NCBI GenBank assembly: GCA_027972325.1
Contig: JAPMOS010000003.1
Span: 1-64,000, forward strand
Length of the DNA stretch: 64,000 bases
Reading direction: 5' to 3'
Source of the DNA: Paratrimastix pyriformis
Taxonomy: Eukaryota > Preaxostyla > Paratrimastigidae
Shown: one piece after another, positions 35,520 through 46,000 of the stretch
How the letters are laid out: each line of letters starts with the position of its first letter
Numbering within the stretch: position 1 is the first letter of the stretch
The notes under the pieces: generated by a model
Seen by the model: the letters and a program-made list of their open reading frames with translations, nothing else
What the model was told of the DNA's origin: nothing
Databases searched by the model: none
Program-made: the position numbers and the translations under genes

Positions 35520-36775
35520 ATGTTCTGGAGCAAAAGAAAAGTTAAAAGTGGCTTTTTGCTCCAAATTCACCACATCTCCAACATTTCCTCGGTTGCCACC
35601 CTCTTCACGACATGGAAGCGCGGGAGAAAACTTTCTGGGACGACCAAACGTGCTCTCGTGGTTAACGGCGCCGTGAGTTGGGAGGTCTGCGCTTCCCGTG
35701 TCTTGTGAACGCTCACCGGCCGGCCCCCTTCGCTCACCCAGGAAAAGTTCGGGTTCCAGTCCACAATGCGGGTGGGGGACCGTGGGGGAAGCGCCACCTG
35801 CTCTAAGAAAGAGCTCGTTCTGACCGTCTTTCAGGAGAAGCTCGGCAACGAGGTGAAGGTGGGCCACGTGTCGCTCGACCTGGCCGGTCCGCGCCTCCTC
35901 GCTGCCCTCCGCGCCTCCTCGCTGCCATCCGCCTCGTGGCCTCACACCACACGGGTGCGGCTGGGCAGACTTCTTCCTGAAGAAGTGCAACGAGACCCGG
36001 GCCCTGCCCCTGGAGAAGGCCCGCCTGCCGGGCATCCTCACCATCTCGGTGACTGCGTTTGACCCCGAGAAGCCCCCTCCTGATGGTCTGCGCTGGGCAG
36101 GGGCTGGGGGGGCTGGGGGGGTGAGGGGGGTGAGGGGGGAGTCCTCCCGGGACCTTTGAGGTGGCAGCGACGAAAGTTTCTTCGTGTGGCGCCACCCCAA
36201 GGAGGCACCTCCTCCATCGGGATTGCACTCACCTCTTCACCGGGTGGCCCTTCGCGCGCCGGCCTGTCCGCTGCTGGTCGCAGGGGTGGGGGCCGGCGCC
36301 TTGCTGGAGGACGACGACTCGACGGCCACCAGCGCCACCCACCCCGACCTCCGCTCGCACCCCGAGGCCGACATCGTCCGCCCCGCCCCCCGCGCCCCTT
36401 GGGCCCTCACCACACTGCGTCCGCTCGTGGGTTGGTGTGGGCCTGGTGCGGCGGCCATGTGTCCGCAGGAGGACGAGGACGAGGGGCTGCCGGAGGAATT
36501 TGGGCCCGAGGACACGGCCCTGCCGCCCCTGCCCGCCCTGGGGGACATCGAGCCGCCCGGCCCGGCGCCAGCCCCCACGACGGAGCTGGCCGAGGAGCCT
36601 GCGGGGCCCACGGATGGCGACCCCGACGAGGCCGAGCCCAAGACGGCCGGCACAGCGACTCCCACCGAGCCCACCGAGGCCACTGACCCGGAGAGCACCG
36701 AGCCGGACCCCGAGACCGACCCCGAGCGGGACGTCCGGGCCGCAGGGAGGAGCCGCGCCACGAACAACACCACGA

Positions 36776-36832
<57 letters not shown>

Positions 36833-39800
36833 TCGCAACGGCCACCCCGCCAGCGCCAGGAGTGCCGGCCCTTCCTGCCTCCCTCTCGACGGCCTCTCTT
36901 GTGCCTGCCGCCACCTGCCCTGCGCCCCTCCCGACGACCGCGGGTGCCCCCAGCACCGTCAACCCGCGCCCGGGCGTTCCCGGCGGCCCCATCACACCCA
37001 CCGGCCCCTTCCGGCCCCCTCCGGTCCCCCCCCGGCCCCACCGGTGGCCATCCACCTGCGCCTCCGTCGCCACCCCTGCCGACCGAGCCGCCCGCCCGGA
37101 TGGCCTCCCGCGCCCCGCCACGGCCACGGCCGGGCCTCTCCCGGTCCCTGTCCCCGCGCCCTCGCTTCATGGCGTTGGCGCGGTGGCTGCCCGGAACGAG
37201 CCGCCCCCGGCCACGGAGCCCCCCCAGGCCGAGAGGAAGACGGCCCTCTCGACCTCGGCCCCGGCGCCCTCGCCCCTCAATGCCTCGGCCCCGCTTAGCC
37301 TGCCCGCAGCAGCCCCCGCTTCGGCCGAGCCGCAGGGCGCCCCCGCCAGGCACAGCGGCGACTCGCCGACCGCCGGGCCGAGTGTCGGCCCTGGCCTGGC
37401 TTGGCCCCGCCCCGCGGCGGCGAGGGGGCACCCCTGCCCGGAACGCCCCTCAAGGCCGCCGCCGCTCCGGCCGGGGCCCCGTCTACCCCAGGGACGCCCT
37501 CGGCCGGCCCGCTGCCCGACATCGGCAGCAGCAGCACGCCCCGGCCGCTGCGGTCGGTCTTCCGGCTGGGGCCGCTGACCCGGACCCCGCCCACGCCCAA
37601 CCTGCCCGCCCGGGTGTCGTCTCCCCAGCCGGCCCCCGTCAACCCGCACCGGCGACCCCACCGGCGCACCCAGTCCGAGGTCCCCGGGGCCGGGCCCGAG
37701 ATGGATCGCCTCGTCCGTCCCTGCTGCCCGCCCTGCCTTCCCGCTCGCTGACCCCTGACTGACCATCCTGGAACTGTCCCGTCTGGACGGTGGGTGTGGG
37801 TGCTGGTGGTGCTGGTGGTGATGATGGGGAGGACAGGCTCGGGCGGCCATGGACCAGGCGGGGATCCCGGGGCCTGCCGCGCCGATCGCGCCAGCTGGGC
37901 CGCACCGCATCCGAGGAGCCGCGTCGGGCCGAGCGCCCACGAGCCACCTGGCCCGGTCGGTGAGCACCCTGGCGCCGGCCGAGGCCGAGTCACCCCCCCG
38001 GGAGCGAGAGCGGGAGGAGGGCGACCCGGATGGCCGGGAGAGCGACCAAGCGGGGGGCGAGCTGAGCGACGTCCATACGGAGCGCTCCCGGGGGGCCTCC
38101 AGCGAGCGGGCCCGGCCCAGCAGGGGCTCCCGGGGCGGCGAGTCGGAGGCCCTCTCCCTCGCCCCGGGCAGTGCACCCAGCTGCAGCCCCCTCCGCCCCG
38201 AGGGCGACCCCACCGGCCCCGGCCCGGCCACCCCGCGCGGCTCCGGCCGCAGGGGGCGGGTTAAGCGCGCCCCCCAGCCGGTGACCGCCGGGGCCCCCGA
38301 GGGGCTGGACGGGGAGGAGGCCTTCCTGGGGGCGGGCCTCCGGGCCGGGGCTGCGCCCTCGCCCACCCCCGCGACCCAGCCGCAGCCGCAGCCACAGCGG
38401 ACCCCACCGCCGGGCACTCGGGGGCCGGGCCGGGGCCTCTTTTGGGGGGGCCGCACCCTGTCGCCGCTGGTCTCGTCGGACGGGTCGGAGGGCTCGGGCA
38501 GCCCCGCCCTGGGGCCCGCCCAGGCACCCGTGGGCACGCCCCCGACGGCCCGCCACCTGGCCCCGCAGGGCGCGGGCACCCCGCCGGGCGAGCCCTTCCT
38601 GCAGGCCCGGGCGCTGGCCTCGGCCACCAGCACGGCCTCCCCCGCCACGGCGGCCATGGCGGCCCTGCTGCCGCTCCAGCTGCAGGCGGGCATGGCGCCC
38701 CTGGCCTCGCCCCTGAGCTCGCTCCTCTCGCTGGCCGACACGGCCGCCGGGGCGACGGCCCTCCTCTCGCCCTGCGACTCCCCTGGCGGCCACCGCCGGC
38801 GCGCCTCGGTGCCGGCCTCCCCCGCCCAGGCCCTCATCGCGGCCGCGTCGGTGGCCACGGCCGCCTATCAGGTCCGGGGCGCCCGCGGCATCGATCGGTG
38901 GGGGCGAGGCGGAGGGGCGAGGCGGAGGGGCGAGGCGGAGGGGTGAGGCGGAGGGGTGAGGCGGAGGGGTGAGGCGGAGGGGCGGGGGGTGGGACCGAGT
39001 GCCGCCGGCCGCGGATGAGCTGACGTGGGTGCGGCTGGGCCGGCGGGCGGGCAGGTCATCTCCACCCTGCGGGGCCAGCAGGGGCCCCAGCCCCCGCCGC
39101 CGCCCGAGGTCGCCGCTATGATGCCCCTCGCGGGTGCGCGCCCCCTGGCCCAGCGGCCCGCATCGCCCCCTCTGCGTCCGGGCCCTCACACGCCCGCCAC
39201 CCCCACGGCCCCCGCACTGGCCGCACCCACCTCGACGCCCACCTCGACGCCCACCTCGATGCCCACCTCAACGCCCCCCAAAGCCAACCCTGGGGCGGCC
39301 CTTGGGGCCAAGGTCGCTCCCTCCCTCATTCGTTGCCCGGCCCGCCGCACCCACCCTCTCTGTGCACCCACCCGCCGGCCCCACCTCCACCCCTTCATGT
39401 TGAGTCTCTCTGTGCCCTGCCGTGCCCTGCCGTGTCGTGCCCTGCCCTGCCCTGCCCTGCCGTGCCGTGTGCCGTGCCGTGCCGTGCTGGATGATGTGCC
39501 GTGCTGATGATGTGGTGGCTGGGTGATGTGGTGGCTGGGTGATGTGCTGGGTGATGTGCTGGCTGGGTGATGTGGTGGGTGATGTGGCCGCGGGCGGGGC
39601 GATCAGGCGTGGGCCGTGCCTGCCAGCGACCAGGTGGCGCTGGCTGCTGCTCAGGGGCGCCTGCTGAGCGGCCTCAGGAGTCACTGCATGCTCACCGTCC
39701 GTCCGCCAGCCCCGCCGCCCCCTCCATGATGCCGTCCGCCATGCTGCCCGCCCCATGGCCACCCCACCGCCGCGTCCCTCCGCCCATCGACCCCGGGCCC

Positions 39801-42800
39801 GCCGCGCCCTGTCGTGCTGTGGGTGGCTGGGTGGCTGGGCAGGAGCTGGAGGCGGCCCTGGATGCGGCCCTGGACGAGCTGGTGGTCCGGTTGGACCCGT
39901 CGGCCCCGCTGGCGCCCGCGGGCCGGCCGCCGCCGCCCTTCTCGTGGCCCCTGATGCCCATGCCGCCCCCGCCCTCGGCCGCGGGCCCCGTCCAGGCCCC
40001 GTGCGACCCCTCCGCCTCGGCGGTGCCTCGAGGTCCCGAGCTGCCCCCCGGCCGGTGCATGGCAAGCGAGATGACCCTCTCGTCCGCGCGCACTCATCCC
40101 CTCCCTCCCTCCCCCGGTCGCGGATGGAGGAGCGGGCGCGAGTTGGAGCAGGGGCGGGAGGGAGAGCGTGGTTTTGATCGGTGGCCGTGCGCTGCCGGGG
40201 CGGCCGGGCAGGGGCCACCTGCTCGCCCAGCTGCTGCTGAGTCTGTCCGCCTTCGGCGAGGGCCCCGCCCAGCGGCCGGGGCTGATGGCCGAGCTGCTGC
40301 CGCCCCCGCTCCGCCCCGGGCCGGCCGAGCGGGCCACCCTGTCGAGCCCCCTGGGCCTCGAGGCCGACGACGGGGACCGGGTCACCCGCGAGGCGGCCCG
40401 CCTCACGCGGCGCTTCATGGAGAACCTCGTCGCGGCCCTCGACGGGGCCCTCAGGGTCCGCCCGCGCCCCGCCACCTCCAAGCCCCAGCCCCGGCGCCCA
40501 CCCCGGCCATGCGGATGGCGACCAGGGCATATCCGACCATGTCTGGGGCTCCCGTCTTGGGGTGGGCGGGCGGCAGCGGTGGGAGGAGGGCGCCCTGCAA
40601 GCCTACCAGCTGGTCATGCGGGCGGGCACGGCCGCCCCGGGGCCGCCGCCCCTGGAGACGGTCCTCTACTGGCTGGTGGCCCTGGCCCACCTGAGCGCCA
40701 TCCTGGCCGAGGCCGCCCCCCGGTGGGCCGCCCCCACCGACGACGGGGCCACCCCGGGCGGGAGCGGCGGCCGGCCCGTGGGGCCCGTGGGGCCCATGGC
40801 CGACAGGAAGCCGCTGGGGCCCGTGGCCGACAGGAAGCCGCAGCGGCGCAGCTGCGGGTGCGGCGACGTGGGGCCCTTGCTGACGGTGCCCTTCCACAGC
40901 CCCCCGGCCCCGCCGCCCGGGTGGGCCTGCCCGGTGCCCGCCGAGCCGGCAGTCCGGCAGGAGGCGCGCCCGGCCTGCTCGCACACGCCCCTCGGCCCCG
41001 AGGACGCCGCCCCGGCCGGCCAGACGCCGCCCCGGTCGCCCGCCCCCACGCCGGCCCCCCCCGCGGCCCCGCCGGCCCTGGGTTGGCTGCAGGGATGGCT
41101 GGACCACCTGCGGGGCCGCGCATGGGCGGTGGCGCTCGACCTGCTCTGGATGGTCGGCCCCCGCGCCTGACCTGTTGCCCCCCGCCCTCTTGCCCGCCCT
41201 CTTGCCCGCCCTGCTGCCCGCCCTGCTGCCTGTTGCCCGCCCTGTTGCCCGCCCTGCTGCCTGTTGTCCGCCCTGTTGTCCGCCCTGTTGCCCGCCCTGT
41301 TGCCCGCCCTGCTGCCTGTTGTCCGCCCTGTTGTCCGCCCTGTTGTCCGCCCTGTTGCCCGCCCTGTTGCCCGCCCTGTTGCCCGCCCTGTTGCCCGCCC
41401 TGTTGCCCGCCCTGTTGCCCGCCCTGTTGCCCGCCCGCCCGCAATGCTGCCCGCCCGCTCTTGGGGATGAGGAGCGGCTATCCGGGAGGGGGTTGGCTAC
41501 CCATGACTCACCGCTTTCGTCTCGTCCCCCACCCGGATGGGGGCGGGGTCTGGTGGGGGCGTAGCGTGTGGAGCCGTATGTGCAGCCCTCGATCGTCTAC
41601 CTGACCGACATGGGCCTGAGGTCCGTCCCGCCTCCGCCCCTCCACCCGCCCATCCGTCCATCCGTCCATCCGCCCCTCCACCCATCCGCCCATCCGCTCC
41701 GCCCATCCGCTCCGCCCATCCGCCCATCCGCCCATCCGCCCATCCGCCCATCCGCCCATCCGCCCATCCGCCCATCCGCCCATCCGCCCATCCGGACCCG
41801 CCGCCCCTGCCGTGGCCCTCCCTGCTGACGGTCACCCCGCGCCCGCTCTGCTATCCCCGCAGCCCGCCCGTGGCGCCCCCGCGGTACCTGCTGCCCCTGA
41901 CAGCCCTGCCTGCGCCCCCCGGGGCCGCTGCCGGGATCGCCGGGGGGCCGCCCAGCAAGGCCCACCGCAAGGGCTCCCTCCCCCCGCCGCCCGCCGCCAT
42001 GCCACCGCCCCCGCCCGTCATCCGGCCCCCCCCGCCACTCGGGGCTGGGGGGCCATTGGTGGGCTCGGGGGGCCACGGGGGTGCCCCTGGCCAGAGCCAC
42101 CCGGTGGGGCCGCTGGAGCCGCTGGCGGGGCATCCGGGCATGCGGCTCCTCAGGGCCGGCCAGGGGGTGGCGCCCTGTGTGTGCCGCGACCTGGTCGTGC
42201 CCGTGTGCTGCCAGTGCCCCTACACGGTGGGCGACCTGAAGGCCGTCCTGGGCGAGGTGGTGGCGTACCTCTCCGAGGAGGCCGCCTTCGAGGCGCCCCT
42301 CATCCAGGCCGTCCTGGTCCAGGTCGGCCCCTCGGACCCCTCGGCCCCTTGCACCCCCTGGGCTGGGGCCGAGTTGTTCGGGCTCTGACGGGGCGCTTTC
42401 TGGGGCCGGGCGGGGCAGCTGACGGCCAACATCTCGGTGAGCCTCTTCAACGCCATTCTGCGCACCCCCGCCCTCTGCACCACCACCGCCGGCCTGCAGG
42501 TCTGCCGGCGCGCGTTCTGGATGGGGCAGTGGGGCAACTCTGAGAGGGGGGCGCGGGGGTCGCGGGGGTCGCGGTCTCATCCTCGTTTCCCCACCGGGGC
42601 GGCGGCGCAGCTGAAGATGGCCGTCAACATGCTCGAGGACTTCCTGCCCGCCCCGCCCCGGGACGAGGCCCCCAAAGGCGATCCCAGCCCCGGCCCCGCC
42701 AAGGAGAACCCCAGCCCCGGCCCCCAGGCCGCGCCTGCCCCGCCCCCGCTGCCCACCCCGAGGTCTGGGCCTGCCCGCCATGGGCCTGCCCCCATCGCCA

Positions 42801-43445
42801 CCCGCGCGGCAAACCCAACAATCCGACCCCCAGCCGCCCCACCCAGCCCTGCCTTGCCTGGACCCCGCCTGCCTCCGTGCCCTCACCCTGCCGGCCGGCC
42901 GTGGGTGGTGGCGGGGCGTGCATGTGCCGCCAGGGGGCAGCTTGGGCTGCTGCGGCAGCTGGCGGACGTGCTGACGATGGACAAGGCGCCCCTGCTGGAG
43001 GCGGCCTACCGGGGGCAGGTCTGCCCGGCCGTCCCGCTGGCCTCGCTGGCCCAGGTGGCCCTCAACTTCCGCCCCTGCGCCGTCTGCCCCGAGAGCGTCC
43101 CCTACGCGGTCGCCCGCGACCTGGTCGCCGCACGGGACGCCGACCCCGCCTACCGCGGCCCCCAGGACGGTCCGCCCGCCCTCCCCCTGCCCGGCCGGCC
43201 TCACCACCTCTCGGACGGGTCTGGCGGCAGCATACCAGCCCCTCCAGCGGGTGGGCCTTGCCCAGGCGATGCCCCTGTCGGTCCAGCGGTGGACCGGCTA
43301 CGGCCTGTGCCCCCACCAGGGTCCGGGCGGCCTGCCCCCGGAGCTGTCCGTGCCCCGGGCCCTCGCCCAGCGGGCCTTCCTCCGGGCCGCCCTGGGCCTC
43401 GCCCCGCCCCCAGGCCCCCAGTCGCAAGCCGCGCCCCGGTCGTGA
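35520..43445 (+). CDS. NT-C2 and dilute (DIL) domain protein, very long disordered middle
   Basis: The first exons splice to an N-terminal C2 domain of the EEIG1/EHBP1 type: FWSKRKVKSGFLLQIHHISN, TTWKRGRKLSGTTKRALVVN, GAVSWEEKFGFQST, KKELVLTVFQEKLG and VGHVSLDLADFFLKKCNETR (about 35520-36060; donors GTCTGC and GTCCGC). A Pro/Ala/Ser/Thr-rich region follows to about 40.2 kb. The 3' part has DIL-like blocks: TVLYWLVALAHLSAILAEA (about 40660-40720), QLTANISVSLFNAILRT (about 42418-42470), KMAVNMLEDFL, and LGLLRQLADVLTMDKAPLLE with VALNFRPCAVC (about 42945-43085). By family analogy NT-C2 binds membranes or small GTPases and DIL binds cargo, as in myosin V. The last exon probably ends at 43445. Internal exon borders are mostly unresolved because coding and intronic sequence are both low complexity. 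Confidence 0.7.
38915..38992. repeat. GGGGCGAGGCGGA array
   Basis: About six copies of a 12-13 bp unit, in an intron that follows the exon coding VATAAYQ (donor GTCCGG) and precedes VISTLRGQQGPQ. Confidence 0.75.
41163..41795. repeat. Two intronic arrays in the NT-C2/DIL gene
   Basis: A 12-bp GCCCTGTTGCCC array runs at about 41175-41445. After the exon coding VQPSIVYLTDMGL, an 8-bp CCGCCCAT array runs at about 41640-41795. The second intron's donor reads GAG|GTCCGTCCC and its early repeats read ATCCGTCC, so it is another possible donor-seeded array. Confidence 0.85.
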
Positions 43446-43986
43446 TCTGCTGGGCGGACCTGCATGCCCCATCCACCTTCCACCTCTCCCAAGAAAAGAC
43501 GTTGCGTTGCTCCGGGGGAGGTCTTCCGAACGGGCCGGGGAGCAGGGGGGTGCGATCAAAAAAAGCAGGGCTGGGGAACAGGCGGATCGATCAAAAAAGC
43601 AGGCGGCACGGAAGGCAAGGGGAAACCCTGACGGAGGCAGGCCGCGCCAGCGGCGGGAGGGGAACCGGAGGAGAAAAGGACACAAGAAAAAGCAGAGACC
43701 AGACGAGCCCAGCCAAGCCCAGCCGAGCCGAGCCGAGCAAACAAAATAGCCGCCCCCTCGGGCGGTCGCTGGCGCATGAAGAAGAAGATGATGAAAGGGA
43801 AATGGAAAGGGCGGGGTGGGTGGGAAACGGAGGTGGGGTTAGGGTTAGGGATCGCCAAGGCAGCAGGAAACGGAATGGAATGGAATGGAAGGAAAATTAA
43901 GACAACGGCCGACACGGGACGGGGGGAGGGTCATGCATGAGATGAGACATCGCCGCACGAACGCGCTCCCTGGGGCCGCCGACCGC
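43446..43986. other. Convergent intergenic region with interstitial telomere motif
   Basis: About 540 bp between the NT-C2/DIL stop and the Rh-A stop. It contains an AGCCCAGCC/GAGCC repeat patch (about 43705-43740), GGGTTAGGGTTAGGG at 43836-43850 (two and a half telomere units in reverse orientation to the chromosome end), and a GGAAT repeat near 43871-43890. No gene seen. Confidence 0.6.
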
Positions 43987-45929
43987 CTAGACGGTGATGG
44001 GAGTGTGCTCGCCCAGGACGGGGGTCCCGGCGGGGGTCCCGGCCTCGGCCTCCTCGGGGGCGTCGGCCTTCAGGCTGGGGAAGTCAGAGGGCACCTCCTG
44101 CGGCCCCAGCCCCGGCCCCACCGGCCCCGAAAGAGATCCAGGTCCGATCAGGTCAGGTCAGGTCAGGTCAGGTCCGATCAGATCAGGTCGCCGCCACCCC
44201 GAGGCAGCCAAGGCAGCCAAGGCAGCCAAGGCAGCCAAGGCAGCGGGGGGGCGAGGGCAGACCCACTCCTCGGAGTCGTCGTACTCGATGTGCAGGTAGG
44301 GCGTCACGAAGCGGATGAAGAGGCCCGTGAGGGCGCCCGAGGCGGCGGCAATGCCGATGGTGACGAAGAGGCCCGCCGTCTGCAGGCCGGCCGCCTCGCC
44401 GTCCTGCATGGTGAACCCGACGACGGCGATGCTGATCAGGCCGCCCAGGATGCCGGGCATGCAGTGCAGGTTGAGGATGCCGCAGGTGTCGTACAGGTGG
44501 ATCTTGCGCTGCAGGAGGGGCTGCAGCTGGGTGTAGCCGAAGACCGAGACCAGCGAGGTGCCCACGCCGATGATCAGCGAGACGAACGGGTTCTTGATGA
44601 GGTCCGCGCTGGACCCCATGGCCACCGCCCCGGCCAGGGTGGCGTTCTGGATGTCCACCATGTCGAACTTGTGCTCGGGCCGCAGCAGCCGCGAGAAGTA
44701 GAAGGCCCCCGTGGTGCAGCCCAGCAGGGCCAGGACGGTGTTGACAATGGCGCGGTACTGGCCCAGCTCGGAGGTGGCCGGGGCCGAGTTGAAGGAGGGC
44801 CAGTAGATCCACAGCAGCAGGGTGCCCAGCATGGCGAACAGATCCGAGTGGTACACGTTGCCGTTGTTGGGGTACTCCTTGGCCTTGCCCTTGTGCACGC
44901 ACCGCGAGCAGAACAGCCCGAAGACGGCGCCGAAGCTGTGGATGGTGATCGAGCCGCCAATGTCGTAGATCCCTGGGGGAGGGCAAGCGAGGGGGCAATG
45001 GTGAGCGAGTCCTGAAGAAGTGGGCGGGACCGGACCAAAGAGATAGAAGCAGATCCAGGCGTTGATCGTGTAGAGGGCGATCTCGGGGACGGTGATGATC
45101 AGGAGCTGGGAGGCGCTCACCCGGCCAACCATGGCACCCTGTTGTTGGTGACGAGCAGACAATTTGGTGAGCTTCGTTTGGGGAGGGAGGGAGGGAGAAA
45201 GGAGAGAGAGAGGAGAGAGAGAGAGAGATGACTGACCATGGTGATCATAACGGCAGCGGCCCTGCGATGAAATAGTTGGAATAGATGAAATCGATCTGTG
45301 TCATTGTGAAGTTCCAGACCCGAAATCCGCGTTAATGAGGTTGAAGAAATTGATGTGCATCTTCTTGAATTCCTCGCCCGACTCATACATTTCATAGATA
45401 TGCTCCATAAGAGTAAAACACCACAGGCAAAACTCGAAAGCAAAGGCCGAGACGAGGAAGCAATAGCCAAGAGCCGAGTAGCCAGAGCGCCGCAAGAAAG
45501 TCATGAGGTAGCCGAAACTGGAAAGAGGTGTGTTAACGCTAGAAGCAAAGATCATCGAAAAACATACCCAAGGAAGATCTGCCAAAATATTGTGAGGGCG
45601 AGGAACAGAACAAAGCGGAGTTGCGAACCATGATATGGATGCCAGAGAAAAACTGGTAGTATGTCGCATAATCATTCGAAGGGACATGACTGCCACTGTC
45701 CAGTTCTGGGTACCGGAATCCGGGCAATGAGTAAATCATTGTAAATACGATACGAACCATAATCAGTAAAGAATACAGCATAAAGAACGAGAAGGATCAG
45801 TTGGGCGCCACCGAACAGAAAGAGGAACCGGGTGTTTGATTTCTGATTTCAAAAAGATGTGTTAAGAGGGGTGCGAAATGGGAGCCGCCGATCGCGAACC
45901 TTCTTTTCCTCAGCGCAGTGCTCGGCCAT
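43987..45929 (-). CDS. Rh-family ammonium transporter, copy A
   Basis: Polytopic plasma-membrane NH3/NH4+ or CO2 channel of the Rh50/RHAG family. Starts MAEHCAEEKK at 45929. Helix exons include RFLFLFGGAQLILLVLYAVF, FGYLMTFLRRSGYSALG and IALYTINAWICFYLF. The pore regions GGSITIHSFGAVFGL and GILNLHCMPGILGGLIS hold the two conserved pore His residues, and SDLFAMLGTLLLWIYWPSFN is the Rh signature. The C-terminal exon ends GEHTPITV at 43987. An exon of 11 nt (45568-45578, coding IFLG together with the next base) lies between two introns; the paralogue has no intron there. Donors here are mixed: GTTCGC, GTATCG, GTTCGC, GTATGT and GTCTGC. The acidic cytosolic tail follows EYDDSEEW. Confidence 0.92.
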
Positions 45930-46000
45930 TTTTGGTGTCACAACTTGAACCGGAATCGAGTCCGCCTTGGTGGGAGTTTCCTGCTTTTCACACCTAGACG
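45930..46000. promoter_or_regulatory. 71-bp divergent promoter of the Rh pair
   Basis: Separates the ATGs of the two Rh genes. No TATA box. Whatever controls one gene necessarily lies beside the other, so co-regulation is likely but not shown. Confidence 0.6.

Noticed and set aside
41175-41445. Cys-Pro-Pro repeat protein (open frame PCCPPCCPP)
   Set aside because: Encoded by the GCCCTGTTGCCC array between DIL-region exons; no start context, no signal peptide, other frames equally open.
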